Positions 10,462-20,354 of a stretch of DNA of 64,000 nucleotides are shown piece after piece. This DNA comes from Diphasiastrum complanatum (Eukaryota > Streptophyta > Lycopodiopsida > Lycopodiales > Lycopodiaceae). Positions within the stretch are counted from its first letter, which is position 1, and the number at the start of each line of letters is the position of its first letter. The position numbers and the translations under genes are program-made. Location of the stretch: assembly GCA_029204225.1 (NCBI GenBank), contig CM055109.1, forward strand, positions 2,712,145-2,776,144. The letters are read 5' to 3'. The notes beneath the pieces are model-generated. The model saw nothing but the letters and a program-made list of their open reading frames with translations. It was not told the origin of the DNA and did not search any database.

Positions 10462-12347
10462 ACCTTACTCAATTTAACCTTTCTAGAGAAATGAGAGACG
10501 GGCTAACACAGCTCGTCGCCAGGTTTGAAGAGTTGGAAGCAACTAGGGGGAATGCAGTGGTGCCTCCTCCACAGATACCAAGAGAACCACGAGCGCGAAA
10601 CACGGAAGGCCCAAGGAAGACTGCCAAAGTGAAAGCACCACCTACTTTCAAAGGAGAGCGTGACATTCGAGTTGTGGAAGATTGGTTGTTTCACATAGAC
10701 CATTACTTCTGTCTGATGAACACTCCTGAGGAAGAAAGAACGGACTTGGCATTAGCATATTTTGAGGGCTACACTACAAACTGGTATCGGATGGCAGGAA
10801 TGCATTTCCAGACATGGGACGCATTCAAAGCCGCGTTACGAGAGGAGTTCATACCGAAGGATTCACACATGAGATTGACGACAGAATTATCGGGGCTCAA
10901 ACAGAAAGGGTCATTGCAAGAGTACCTCAATAAATTCAGACAGAGTGTATGGGTTATTGAAGATATGTCCGAGGCGGACAAAACTCATTACCTACTGTCT
11001 GGAATGCAATCTTGGGCCTGGCGTGCAATAGACAGCTACATGCCCCATGATTTCAATTCAACTATTCGAGCGGATGAAATGGTTTGTGATTATGAGAGCA
11101 CATTGACACCAGCTGCTCCTGCAACCTCAACAAGAGTATTTAGTGGATCCAGACCGAGTCCGAGCTTCTTTTCAAGGGGGGACTCAGCTTCAAATGCCAA
11201 CCAAGCCTCGAGTAGCGTGAACAAATTCCCAACAAAAATAGGTTTTGGCAACCAAGGCAACAATGAAGGGAACATGTTCCAGAGAAGAAACAATGTTGGA
11301 CCTTCAGCTAGTCACAGCAACAGCTCACCAATAGTGGGCAGTTCCATTCGTTGCTTCAACTGTCATTAGCAAGGTCACTCTTGGAGGTCATGCTCCAAAC
11401 CATTGAATAAGCAAATCATGGCTGCCATTGAAGGATTTGATAGGATGGAGAGAGAGGCATTTGATCAAGAAGATGGTGAACAGGATGACGAAGAGGACCC
11501 AAAAACGGATTTGACGGAGTCTGACCTAAATGCCTTACAACAAATAGGGGCACTTGCAGCATATCGTGAATATCTTATGGCGACTCCTGCGAGAGGATCC
11601 AAGTTATTGTACCTGAAAGGTTGTATTCAAGGCAGGATTATTTACTTCATGGTAGACCTGGGGGCGTCACATAACTACTTGTCAGAAAAACTGACAGGGG
11701 AATTGGACATCCAATGTGAAGAAAATGTGACCCCTATTTGTGTGGAGACCGCACAAGGTACAATGACCACTTGTAGATTGGTAACCAACTTACCAATCTC
11801 TCTGGGAACCTAGAAGAATCGACTAACGTTCACAATCTTGAATATGGATGCCTTCGACGCTATTTTGGGATTAAGCTGGTTTAATGAACATGTGGTGGCC
11901 TTCTTGGTAAAAGGGGTTAACCTTGTGTTATTATATAATGGTAGGAGACCCTGTGTCGTCAGAGCTATGCCAGGGGACCAACTAGAAAAGAACGACACAA
12001 ATGAACCTGAGCCAACCATTCCTCCCAATCTCATTCACCTCTTTAACGAAGGACAACCAACAGTGGCAGACCAGCTGACACGGGAACAAATGGAGCCAAC
12101 ATTGCCTACAATCGCTACATCAAAGGTGAATTCAAGTGCCGATGCAGAGCTCAAGGAGCTCACCTTGTGTGACCAAGCAAAAGCTCACTTCTTTAACAAA
12201 GGACATCCAACGGTGACAAACCAGTTGACGCGAGGTCAAATGGAGCCAACATTGCCTGCAACTTCTACATCAAATGTGAATCTAAGTGCCGATGCAGAGC
12301 TCAAGGAGCTCAACCTGGGCGACCAAACAAAATATCTAGAGTCCTAG
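10449..12347 (+). pseudogene. gag-protease polyprotein of element A, two amber stops
   Basis: One frame of 633 codons runs through gag, zinc knuckle and protease. The Retrotrans_gag-type core is at residues about 75-215 (LALAYFEGYTTNWYRMAG, FIPKDSHMRLTTELSGL). The knuckle starts at residue 302 (CFNCH, stop, QGHSWRSC), with TAG at 11367-11369 inside it. The protease site is VDLGASHNYLS, Asp at residue 403, where DSG or DTG is usual. A second TAG at 11811-11813 sits in the protease; the fold seems to continue with FDAILGLSWF. The tail has a 50-residue tandem repeat. The expected residues at the stops (Gln and probably Trp) suggest single transitions. No RT follows. Confidence 0.85.
12039..12329 (+). 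repeat. 150-bp tandem repeat in element A ORF
   Basis: Two copies in frame, period 150 bp (50 residues): one starts FNEGQPTVADQLTREQMEPT, the next FNKGHPTVTNQLTRGQMEPT, and both carry SADAELKEL. They lie after the protease, where other gypsy elements have RT. Open frame and conserved spacing point to an in-frame duplication. Confidence 0.85.
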
Positions 12348-12714
12348 GGGACTCATCCAGACGTGCGATGAAAACGACATATCTGAGGCTTAAGGGAGCC
12401 GTAAGTACCTTTTTCTTTCATGTTAATCAAGTAAGCCGCATTTCTCATCGAGGAGTGAGCTTCAGTCTAATGTCTAAGTGCAGCAACTTTACACAGGTTT
12501 TACATAAGTGAACTAGATCCACACTTTTCCTGTGCTGGGTGCAAAACTCAATATCATTACTTCTCTTTACAGTTGGTTTCCTTTGGCCAGTGAATCGAGC
12601 CCATGCCCTTGTATATGTGACTAAAGTCTGGCCGGTGAATTAAGCTTGTGCCATGAGTCGTAGGTTCTAGTTTGGCCCTGATGAGGACATCAGCTTTCTC
12701 AAACGAGGGGAGGA
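12348..12714 (+). other. 3' non-coding region and PPT of element A
   Basis: No gene. Ends with atgaggacatcag (12681-12693) and the polypurine tract acgaggggagga (12703-12714), directly before the 3' LTR. Element B has the same atgaggacatcag block and a PPT at the equivalent place on its strand. Confidence 0.75.
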
Positions 12715-13629
12715 TGTTGTAAAGCTGACTCGGGTGCACCCAACGTGCCCTGTAAGACTCAAAGGGGTGACACTCTCTAAGTTCCCAAAGCAAGTTAGAA
12801 CGTCAAGGACTGAGCCTCCGACATGTGGTGAGCCAGTCAAGTAGTCACAAGTCATGAGCTAGCTCTGGAGCTCGAGTCATGGCCTAGTTAGGAAAGCAAG
12901 TTGATTCGGCCACCGGGATGGCTCCTGGGACCCATGTCCGGGAGCCAGACTGATTCTGCCAGGCTTGCCAGGCTTAATCAGCAAAATAAAAACTAAGTCC
13001 TAAAAAGCGTGCTTTACCAGAAATATGTTTCAAACCAAAGGGGGTGCGCCGAATCACAGCAGAACTATATGGGGAGTCCGGCAGACAGAAACTTGGGCAG
13101 CTCAACCAGCGCCAAGAATCCCGTCACCAGGTCTCAGCTCCCTCTACCAGCACGAGCCAGGAACAATGCCCAGCACGTGTTGGTGGCCCCGAGATCGGTC
13201 AGTCTATATATGAATGTAACCTCTTCCAAATCTAATAAAGTTGATCCTTGGGGATGATTACCATTTCGGTTTCGCCTCCGGGACTGGTCCAAGTGGAAGG
13301 ACCCTTACTACAACCTTTTTGCGTCGCTGGCGCCTAAGGGTCCCTGTCATCAACATGGGGCTTGCCGCTATGCCAATTGGTCAGTTTGGCGACCACTATG
13401 CCTTGGGTTTCATGTGTGGCTTGTCTTTGCCTTTGGTTACCTTTTGGGGACGGATTTTGAGTTGGCTTTCGGGTTGGTTGGGATTCCACTTTTCTTAAGT
13501 CAGAATGGTTAAGCTTGTTACGTTTCTGAGTTGGCTTTTACGTAAGTGCATGATGGAAGAATGTTAGACTTAAGCGCGTGTTGGGGAAACCACTCAAGTC
13601 CCAGCGCCCTTTGAGGCGCCAGCGCAACA
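12715..13629 (+). repeat. 3' LTR of element A
   Basis: 915 bp, TGTTGTAAAGCT...GCGCAACA, followed by target duplication ccatt (13630-13634). Confidence 0.9.
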
Positions 13630-14277
13630 CCATTTCATCAACGAGACCATCAAGCTTATGTTGGAGGAATTCTTCGTGATCCACAAAACCAGTACGCCTT
13701 ATTATCCTTGTGGTAATGGGCAAGCAGAATCATCCAATAAGATCATGTGTAGCATGCTCACGAAAACAGTTGAAGCTAGCAGATCAGATTGGGAACACAA
13801 GTTGCATGCTGTACTGTGGGCATTCAAGATAGCATATAATGAGAGCACTTATCAAACACCCTTCCAATTGGTATATGGTCAGGATGCTGTGATGCCAGTA
13901 GAGTTTTTAGTTTCTTCATTAAGGATTGCCACCGCACAACGTCTTAATGAGTCCAAATCTCTACAGCTATGCCACGAAGCTCTGCATAAAGTCTGTGAAA
14001 CACGCTTACTAGTTGTGCATGCACTGGCAGTTGAAAAGGAAAGACGCAAAGTTGGCATGATCGCATATTACAAAAGAAGGATCTTCGTTCAGGAGATTTG
14101 GTCCTGATGTATAAAACCAAGGCGATCAAGGGGAAGTTAAAATTCACGGGCGAAGGTCCTTATAGGATCAAGGAAATTCTTAATCATGGAGCCGTGAACT
14201 TAGAACAGCTTGATGGGACGCCCTTCGACACACCCATCAATGGTAGCCGGTTGCACAAGTACTGGCCACCACACTAA
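13630..14277 (+). pseudogene. integrase C-terminal half, element 1
   Basis: Continues the integrase cut at 8384: FINETIKLMLEEFFVIHK, then the third catalytic residue in YPCGNGQAESSNKIM, DWEHKLHAVLWAFKIAYN and FQLVYGQDAVMPVEF. The frame shifts near 14085, after which the C-terminal GPY/F-type module reads KLKFTGEGPYRIKEIL and ends near PINGSRLHKYWPPH with a stop at 14275-14277. Element A sits between the second Asp and the Glu of the catalytic triad. Confidence 0.88.
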
Positions 14278-15081
14278 GACAGATCCAGATTGGGGGTGAC
14301 ACGTTACAAAAAGCTAATCTACTCAGCCATCACCACTAGATCTAAGGAGATCAAGCCAAATCAAGCTAAATCCATCAAGATTCAGCCAAATCTGGCAAGA
14401 TCGGGGAAATCCATTAGAATCCAAGGGGGATCCAGATCCTGATAGGGTAAAAAAGGAAGCAGATCATCAGATTGACTGAGGGGTCTACTACCAAGAATCC
14501 ATCAGAACTTCCAGAGCACTACCAACAGTCAGATGGAGCCTGGATGAAGCTGATTACCAGTTTATAAAAGTTAAAAATCAGAAAATCTCGAGATCTCGTC
14601 AAAAAACACTCTGAACGAGCACTTTTTTCATGATTTTTTGAGATCCCCTGGGAGGTAGCTCTTGAAAATTGAACAGTCACCAGATCTGACCTAGATGCAT
14701 CCATGAAAATCTCTGCAAGAGTTCCTAATGGAGGAATCATCATTTTTTAGTGTATGCGAGAGTTCTCAGAAGCAAAATTTTTAGAACCCTCGCAGAGCAT
14801 CAAGATCAACTTTCCAACTCTCGCAAGGTGCCTAAATGGAATCAGAACAGTGAAATTAGCCTGCCTACATGGTCTGATCTTGAAAATTCAATCACAAGAA
14901 CAAGCTGTGCGAGCGAGAGTTGAACCCTCGCAGACAGCCTGAACCCTCACAGAACCTTCGCATAGCAGTCAAATCACCTTCTAAAAGCTCACAGACTTCC
15001 TTGAGGTCTTACAATTTTGTGAAGAAGGTGCCTGCCAAAATTTGGGTGAAACTGAACAAGGGAGAGTGAATTTCACCTAAT
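14278..15081 (+). other. spacer after integrase, element 1
   Basis: No gene recognised. 14755-14955 repeats the gcgagagtt / aaccctcgcag motifs seen in the leader of the same element (5417-6511). Confidence 0.5.
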
Positions 15082-16653
15082 ATGCACTCTAAATTCCGCT
15101 ATATAAGGGCTGAATTCGAGTCATTTGTCACCTTTGCTAGCGAAGCTCTGTCAAAATTTCCACTGAAAATACCAAGTTTTCTGTTTTCAACCAAACTTTC
15201 TACCAGCTATCATCTGCTCATATTAAACACCGATCTGCACTCTGAACTACAATCATTGTCATCCAACACTCATTATTCTCAGTTTTCTACTGTTTCCACA
15301 TCTTTTGACTCTGGCGCCAAACAGGTGATCCAGCGTGACATCCTCAAGGCCACGCAGATTTGGCCTCTACCCTCTGACACTCTGATCCAACCATGGCTGC
15401 AGACAGCTGGGCCCCTCCTTGAAGCAATGGGATTTTACTCGGCGCTCTTCCATTCTGAGATTAACATGGGCCTCGCCCTTCACGCTTACGCCACCTGGGA
15501 CGAGGACAAGGCTCGTTTCCACTTCCTGTACCAAGGTACCACATACAAGGTCAAAATTAACGCCAACTTGATGATCACCATTGGCATTATGTCCGGTGAT
15601 CATCAACCCATCTCCCATCGCCACGCCAAAGCTCTGATCAAACCATTCCTCACCCAAACCACACCAGAAATTCCCATCCAGACTAACAATGGTTACTTGA
15701 TAGAAGCTATCACGGAACCCGTCATTCAGACAGTTGTACCTCCGTTCAATAACTTTTTGGTTATCTTAACATTTCGCAAGGACAGAATCTAGTCTACGCT
15801 GCTGAGTCAGATAGTGGAATCCTTTCTGAAATTCACTAATCCCTCCGTTGTGCCATACGACTGGCATAGCTTCCTTATTCAAGAACTAACAAACTCCATC
15901 AAACCCAACAACCATGAGCGAATCGCAGTAGGCCCCCTGTTGTGTAACTTTGCTTGCACACTTCTCGAGACAAAAGTGCGCGGTTTTCAACGCTCATCCC
16001 TCCTGTCTACCCTTGTGCCACATACTAACCTTTACCCACCATCTCAAGCATCTACCTCCTCCCAACTTGTAGTCATTAACACAACAGCCAACAAACGAAT
16101 GCGTGGTGCTACCTCTACATCCACATCTCCACCTGTTATCCGACGATGTGTCTCCACTACCGCACTAACTACTCCATCAACCACCGCTACTTCTTCTTCC
16201 GTGCAACTCCCCACTCCAATTTCTGTTGTTGCTACCTCTCTTCCTATTCCATCCACATCTGTTTATGTCTCCATACCCGTTCCTTTTGTTGATACCACTC
16301 CTACTTCTCTTCCAGTGTCCGTTGCTCCATCCATCACCATCGCATCCTCCATTACTCCTGCCACTACCGTTGCTCCTCTCACATTCAACCCTTCTGATTC
16401 GCAAATGTCCCCTAACACTCTGGCATGGATGCAAGTTATCAAATTTTCACCCCCACATCAGACACTTTCTGCTCCATCTCCATACTCCACACCACCCTTC
16501 AGTTCTCCACTGTTCCTCCCATCCTCTCATTCGGACAAACCGTCTTCACCCTTGTTTCCACAGTTGTTTCTCACACCCCACCCGCTTCGCCAAAGGTTGC
16601 CGAGGACAGCCAACCGTTGTCTGATGACGCATTTGTACAAATACTTTTTGTAG
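15082..16653 (+). pseudogene. element 1 extra 3' ORF, N-terminal part
   Basis: One frame with a single TAG at 15790-15792. Residues about 80-280 form a globular part: WLQTAGPLLEAMGFYSALF, LALHAYATWDEDKARF, TYKVKINANLM, NNGYLIEAIT and, after the stop, YDWHSFLIQELTNSIKP and VGPLLCNFACTLLE. It is followed by a long Ser/Thr/Pro-rich stretch (about 16050-16560). The same blocks occur in the same order in the ORF at 36157. It lies between integrase and the 3' LTR, where Athila elements have an env-like ORF and some Tat elements an extra ORF. By pattern it may be a distant relative of the 'putative plant transposon protein' domain of Tat/Athila elements; that is an inference. Function unknown. Confidence 0.7.
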
Positions 16654-18130
16654 CATCACCAGATTAGGTTGACCCTACTGCCCTAGATGGCATCAAGACA
16701 AATGAAAACCTGATCGAAGACAATGACGACGGAATTCCACAAGTCATCGGGGCCGATACAACACAAGCCCCTGCCAAAGCCAGTGTACCAGCTGCTCCCA
16801 CGAATCTAACGACGGCGTACCAGACCCTAGGAAAATACATCCTGGATGCGGTAGTAGCCAAAGCTATTTTGAAAAGCAGGGTACTACAGTTGGCAACGAG
16901 TAATACACAACTGCGAGCAGACCTCACCAAGCTGCAGCAAGAGCTGATTCTGGCTCAGCAACATAAACAAGCAAGGCACCAGGAGATTGCCAAGCTGCAG
17001 CAGAAGGAGGAGGGCCTAAACAAATATATTCAAAGCCTCTCCAAAGCACTGACTGACGCCTCCACAAAGGTGTGGGAGCTTCAGGCTGAAGCATCCCAAC
17101 GGCTTGCCCCCATCCAGGCGCAACTTAAACTTTTGGAAGCAGAGAACACGTGCCTGGACACGGAGGTCAAAGCCTTACAACACGAGAAGCTCGCCTAGTT
17201 AGCTGAATCTGCACCGGACACAACGCCGCTTTTCCAATCAGAGATGAATCTTCTACGGCGTCAGGTGCAGATTTATAGCCAAACCCTCACCAACTACCAG
17301 GCGGAGTTCAATAAGTATCGGACAAGCGCAACGCAAGAGCTTGCCCAGGATAAGCAAGCCCTCAAGGCATGCCAGAAATACATGGAAACGAAGGCCCAGC
17401 CCACCCCCGTGGTAATTCCATCACCACCTAATTTTGACGCTGCACAGGCTAGTACCAACCAAGATCAAAGTCAGCAGGCAGCAAGGGGATTTCAACCAGA
17501 TCAAGGGTCCAAAGGCCAAGACCAAGGGCAGACAAATGCGGCCGTTGAGACGCGAGACCAGAGCCAAGGCGCAACCACCAGCCAGGGCCAAACAACATCA
17601 TTCAGAGGGTCACAAACGATATCTGCCAGTCGGGCCTTCCGAAGACTGAAATCCGTGGAGGAGAACATCAATGAATTTTTACCCAAATATCTCCACGAGT
17701 TATCAAAAGACGACTAGTAGATATCATTCTCAGCTCAGACCATCAAGGAAAAAGAACTGCAAGCCTTACTTGCCCTCCAACCACAACCGGAGTGGCGATA
17801 ACAGTTATTTGAGAGAGACCCTACAGCCATCAGGGCTTGGAATATTTAATGGGCATTGAAACAAAATGGGATGATTTTCTTCCCTCCATATTTTTTGATC
17901 CAAATAAGGCGCTCGCTTCCGACAAAGTCAAAGACCAGCTGCCAGTCGCTCACGTATATTACCGAGCTGCATTCCTTGGAGATCCCTGGACGAAACGGTT
18001 CCAAGCATGTGGATCAGGAATGGCTGACAGGAGTCCACAAGTCCTTCCACACGCCAAAGGACTCGAAAAAACTGGACCGTCTCAACTTCATGGAAGACAT
18101 TACGGGATATCTCATCCACCACATGTAGTC
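16654..18130 (+). pseudogene. element 1 extra 3' ORF, coiled-coil and C-terminal part
   Basis: In a shifted frame. 16869-17717 is open except for a TAG at 17196-17198. It is strongly helical: QLRADLTKLQQELILAQQHK, LNKYIQSLSKALTDAS and LKLLEAENTCLDTEVKAL show heptad-like spacing of Leu. Then a Gln-rich linker (DQSQQAARGFQPDQ). The C-terminal module, in broken frames, has ALQPQPEWR (about 17772-17798) and VYYRAAF (about 17953-17973), both also present in the ORF of the second element (38929, 39338). The protein reads like a structural or oligomerising factor; nothing shows an enzyme. Confidence 0.65.
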
Positions 18131-18195
18131 CAAGAGAACGCTCTACTAAACCGGCAGAATTTTGAGGGACCGGCACTACTTCAGGCCGTGGGTCC

Positions 18196-18698
18196 TGTTG
18201 GGGGTATTCCCAACAAAGTGAAAATAAATAAAATCCTCCAATAAAATGTGTTGCAAGGGCATGACATCCTGCGTGTATAAGCCCATGGCCCAATGAGCTT
18301 GCAATTGAAGTTGTAAATAAAATAAACTTGACTTGGGCCTTGTAATTAAAATAAAACTAGAGGCCCAATGTCATTTTTAAACTTAGAGATCACTTTTTAG
18401 AGTTGGGTCCAAATTGGGACTCACATGAATCTTGTGATTTCTAATGTACTTTTTGTGGACCCTTGGATCAAGTTGGGTCCAAGATGAATGGTTAGGATCA
18501 TTGTGAATATTAGCCAATAAGATTGAGGGGCAAGGGCCTTCCCCATTTTATAAAAAGGCACCATTTGTACACTATTTCCATTCTTAATGAGAAGGAGGAA
18601 ACTCTACCATTTTTGGAAGAGAAGCATCCTCATTTGCTATTCACTACTTGCTATTGCTCTTGGTTGTGCTTTCTATTTCCATGTTTATTGTTTGCCAT
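18196..18698 (+). repeat. 3' LTR of element 1, truncated
   Basis: Matches 4577-5080 closely, starting TGTTGGGGGTATTCCCAACA. It stops at tttgccata (about 18698), where a minus-strand copia fragment begins, so about 320 bp are missing. No clear PPT precedes it; the upstream purine content is low. Confidence 0.85.
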
Positions 18699-18740
18699 AA
18701 GTATCTATGACTCTTTCCGAGTGCTAGGATCTTGCCTATC

Positions 18741-19918
18741 CTATTGAGTAGATTCAAATTCTACTTTATGTCCTAGATCTATAATTATGCTTACAGAGAG
18801 TAGATTTGTAGATAAATTTGGTACATGTAGGACATTGCAAAGTAGTTTAGGTTGATCATTTGCAAAGCTCAATCTGATTGTACCTTCACCTTTGATAGTT
18901 TGTGTGCTATTGTCGCCCAGGTGAACATATCTTTTGGTATTGTAGTAAGGCATGGCTAGTCATGAATGCATCACAATCAGTTTTTTGGATGGGATGTGGT
19001 GCTTTTGTAGTTGCATTTGCCATATGATTCGATTGCCTTTGCTATTGTTATTAGCTTGTAGTATGCAGCAATCTTGAATCTCGTGGTTGGTTCGTTTGTA
19101 GTATCTATAGAACAACTTCTTCCTTGTCGGTAGGTTCGACTACTCTTGATGTTGTGTCGGATTTTGGCTTTACTTTGATGGCTTTGAGCCTTTCTTCTTT
19201 TGCTTAGTCTGGCCTCTGTTGGTGTATAAGGCGTGAGAGTCGGCAGTTGAGAAACTAGAGGGTTTGTCCCTTCCGGTGTCAACCTGCAACAACATTGTAA
19301 TGACTCTTGAAAGAGTTAGTTCTGGGTGTGTTTTGATGATCATCACCTAGTTGTATTATGAGCTTGGCAAGCTTGAAATTAGTGTCAATACTACATCTGG
19401 ATTGTCCATGACTGATCCGACAATAGTCATATTAGTGGTCTCTCACAAAATATTAAATGGATGATAGCAAGAGTTATGCTACAATATTCAATGCCAATCT
19501 TACTAGATATAATGCTTAATTATATTAATGAGGGAGAAACTACCAAGTTTCTTGAACTGGTTGATGTGATTTTGCAGGGAATCACCATTGGTCATCTTGA
19601 GGGAGAAGAACTTTCTCCTTAGGTGTAGCTTGGAAGCTACGTCGCACACTTCGTACAAGGTGCTCAAAATGTCCCAGACTTCTTTGGAGGTCTGAGATTC
19701 AGACACACGGCCGATTTGGGTGTCTGATATGTTGAGGATGATTAGCGTAAAGGCTTTGCCATCCTTCAGCTTCCATCGGGAGATTGCAGCGTCATCGGGT
19801 CCGCGGCTTCGGGTCTTGCCTCTGCACCTGTGACAACATCATACAACTCCTTAGCCATTAGCACGGTTTTCATCTTAAATTTTCACAGATGGTAATTGGC
19901 TCCATCAAGCTTGTCCAT
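18741..19918 (-). pseudogene. copia gag-protease fragment, minus strand
   Basis: Read on the minus strand from an ATG at about 19918 (MDKLDGANYHL). Gag residues include SQTSKEVWDILSTLYE and LRRKFFSLKMTNGDSLQNHI (19706-19503). Then follows a poor stretch around 19500-18980, and the post-protease region YVHLGDNSTQTIKGEGTIRL and NVLHVPNLSTNLLSVS (18900-18770). Several stops and frame changes. It is a different copia family from the plus-strand element next to it. It ends at the truncated LTR of element 1. Confidence 0.75.
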
Positions 19919-20155
19919 GATAGGATTGGCTTTCTCTGGGAATCCATGTGGAAATTAGATTAAGTGATAGTGATAACTATCAGTAACTTAAGAGTGAAAA
20001 TCTAATGCAACTTACAAAACAAGAAAACAATTATTCTATCGATTAATAGAATCGTTTCTGTGGGAAGCTTATCAGGCTATAAGAAATATCTCTGAGATAA
20101 AACCGCTTTTGATATAATGTACATATCAGATTAAGAAATCAGATACGCTTTGATA

Positions 20156-20345
20156 TCTGATACCATGCTGGGGAATGGATTAACTAATCGGTCTGGTCAA
20201 ACAACCAAATCGGAACGATCCTACTACTGCACGGAGGCAATGTTTGACTAATTTCCCTCAGTGCATGCACCACTACAGCAGTAGGCAAACATAAGATTAA
20301 TGTAGAGCTTTGATTGTGCAGTTGTTTGCAGAAGCAAAAGAGTAG
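20156..20345 (-). repeat. PBS and partial 5' LTR, minus-strand copia
   Basis: tctgatacca at 20156-20165 is TGGTATCAGA on the minus strand, an iMet-type PBS. To its right (20166 onward) the minus-strand sequence would end in CCCCAGCA, a good LTR end. The LTR is cut near 20345, where the plus-strand copia gag begins. Belongs with the gag fragment at 18741-19918. Confidence 0.6.
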
Positions 20346-20354
20346 ACAATCAAA

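Larger units (their letters stand above)
8385..13629 (+). mobile_element. Element A: non-autonomous gag-protease LTR element
   Basis: A structurally complete 5245-bp insertion in the integrase of element 1. LTRs are at 8385-9303 and 12715-13629, target duplication ccatt at 8380-8384 and 13630-13634. An iMet-type PBS starts at 9306 and a PPT lies at 12703-12714. The interior codes only for gag and an aspartic protease; there is no RT, RNase H or integrase and no space left for them. It therefore needs enzymes from other elements. The first two bases of the 5' LTR read TC where the 3' LTR has TG, a single later change. Similar in kind to TR-GAG/LARD elements, but with protease and a repeat-bearing tail. 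Confidence 0.9.
4577..18698 (+). mobile_element. Athila/Tat-like Ty3/gypsy element (element 1)
   Basis: Long LTR element read on the plus strand. It has a 5' LTR (4577-5397), a PBS of the TGGTGCCGTTGCCGGGAA type (Athila/Tat-like), a long leader, gag remnants with a zinc knuckle, integrase, a large extra ORF and a 3' LTR cut short at about 18698. The two LTRs begin TGTTGGGGGTAT and differ at roughly 15 positions over 500 bp by eye. RT and RNase H are missing: the sequence passes from the post-gag region straight to the linker ahead of integrase near 7775. Element A is inserted in integrase. The right flank of the 3' LTR is lost, so the target duplication (cccga on the left) cannot be checked. 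Confidence 0.85.

Noticed and set aside
8915-13498. 85-residue frames at 8915-9172 and 13241-13498
   Set aside because: They are the same sequence in the two LTRs of element A; conservation comes from LTR duplication, not coding selection.
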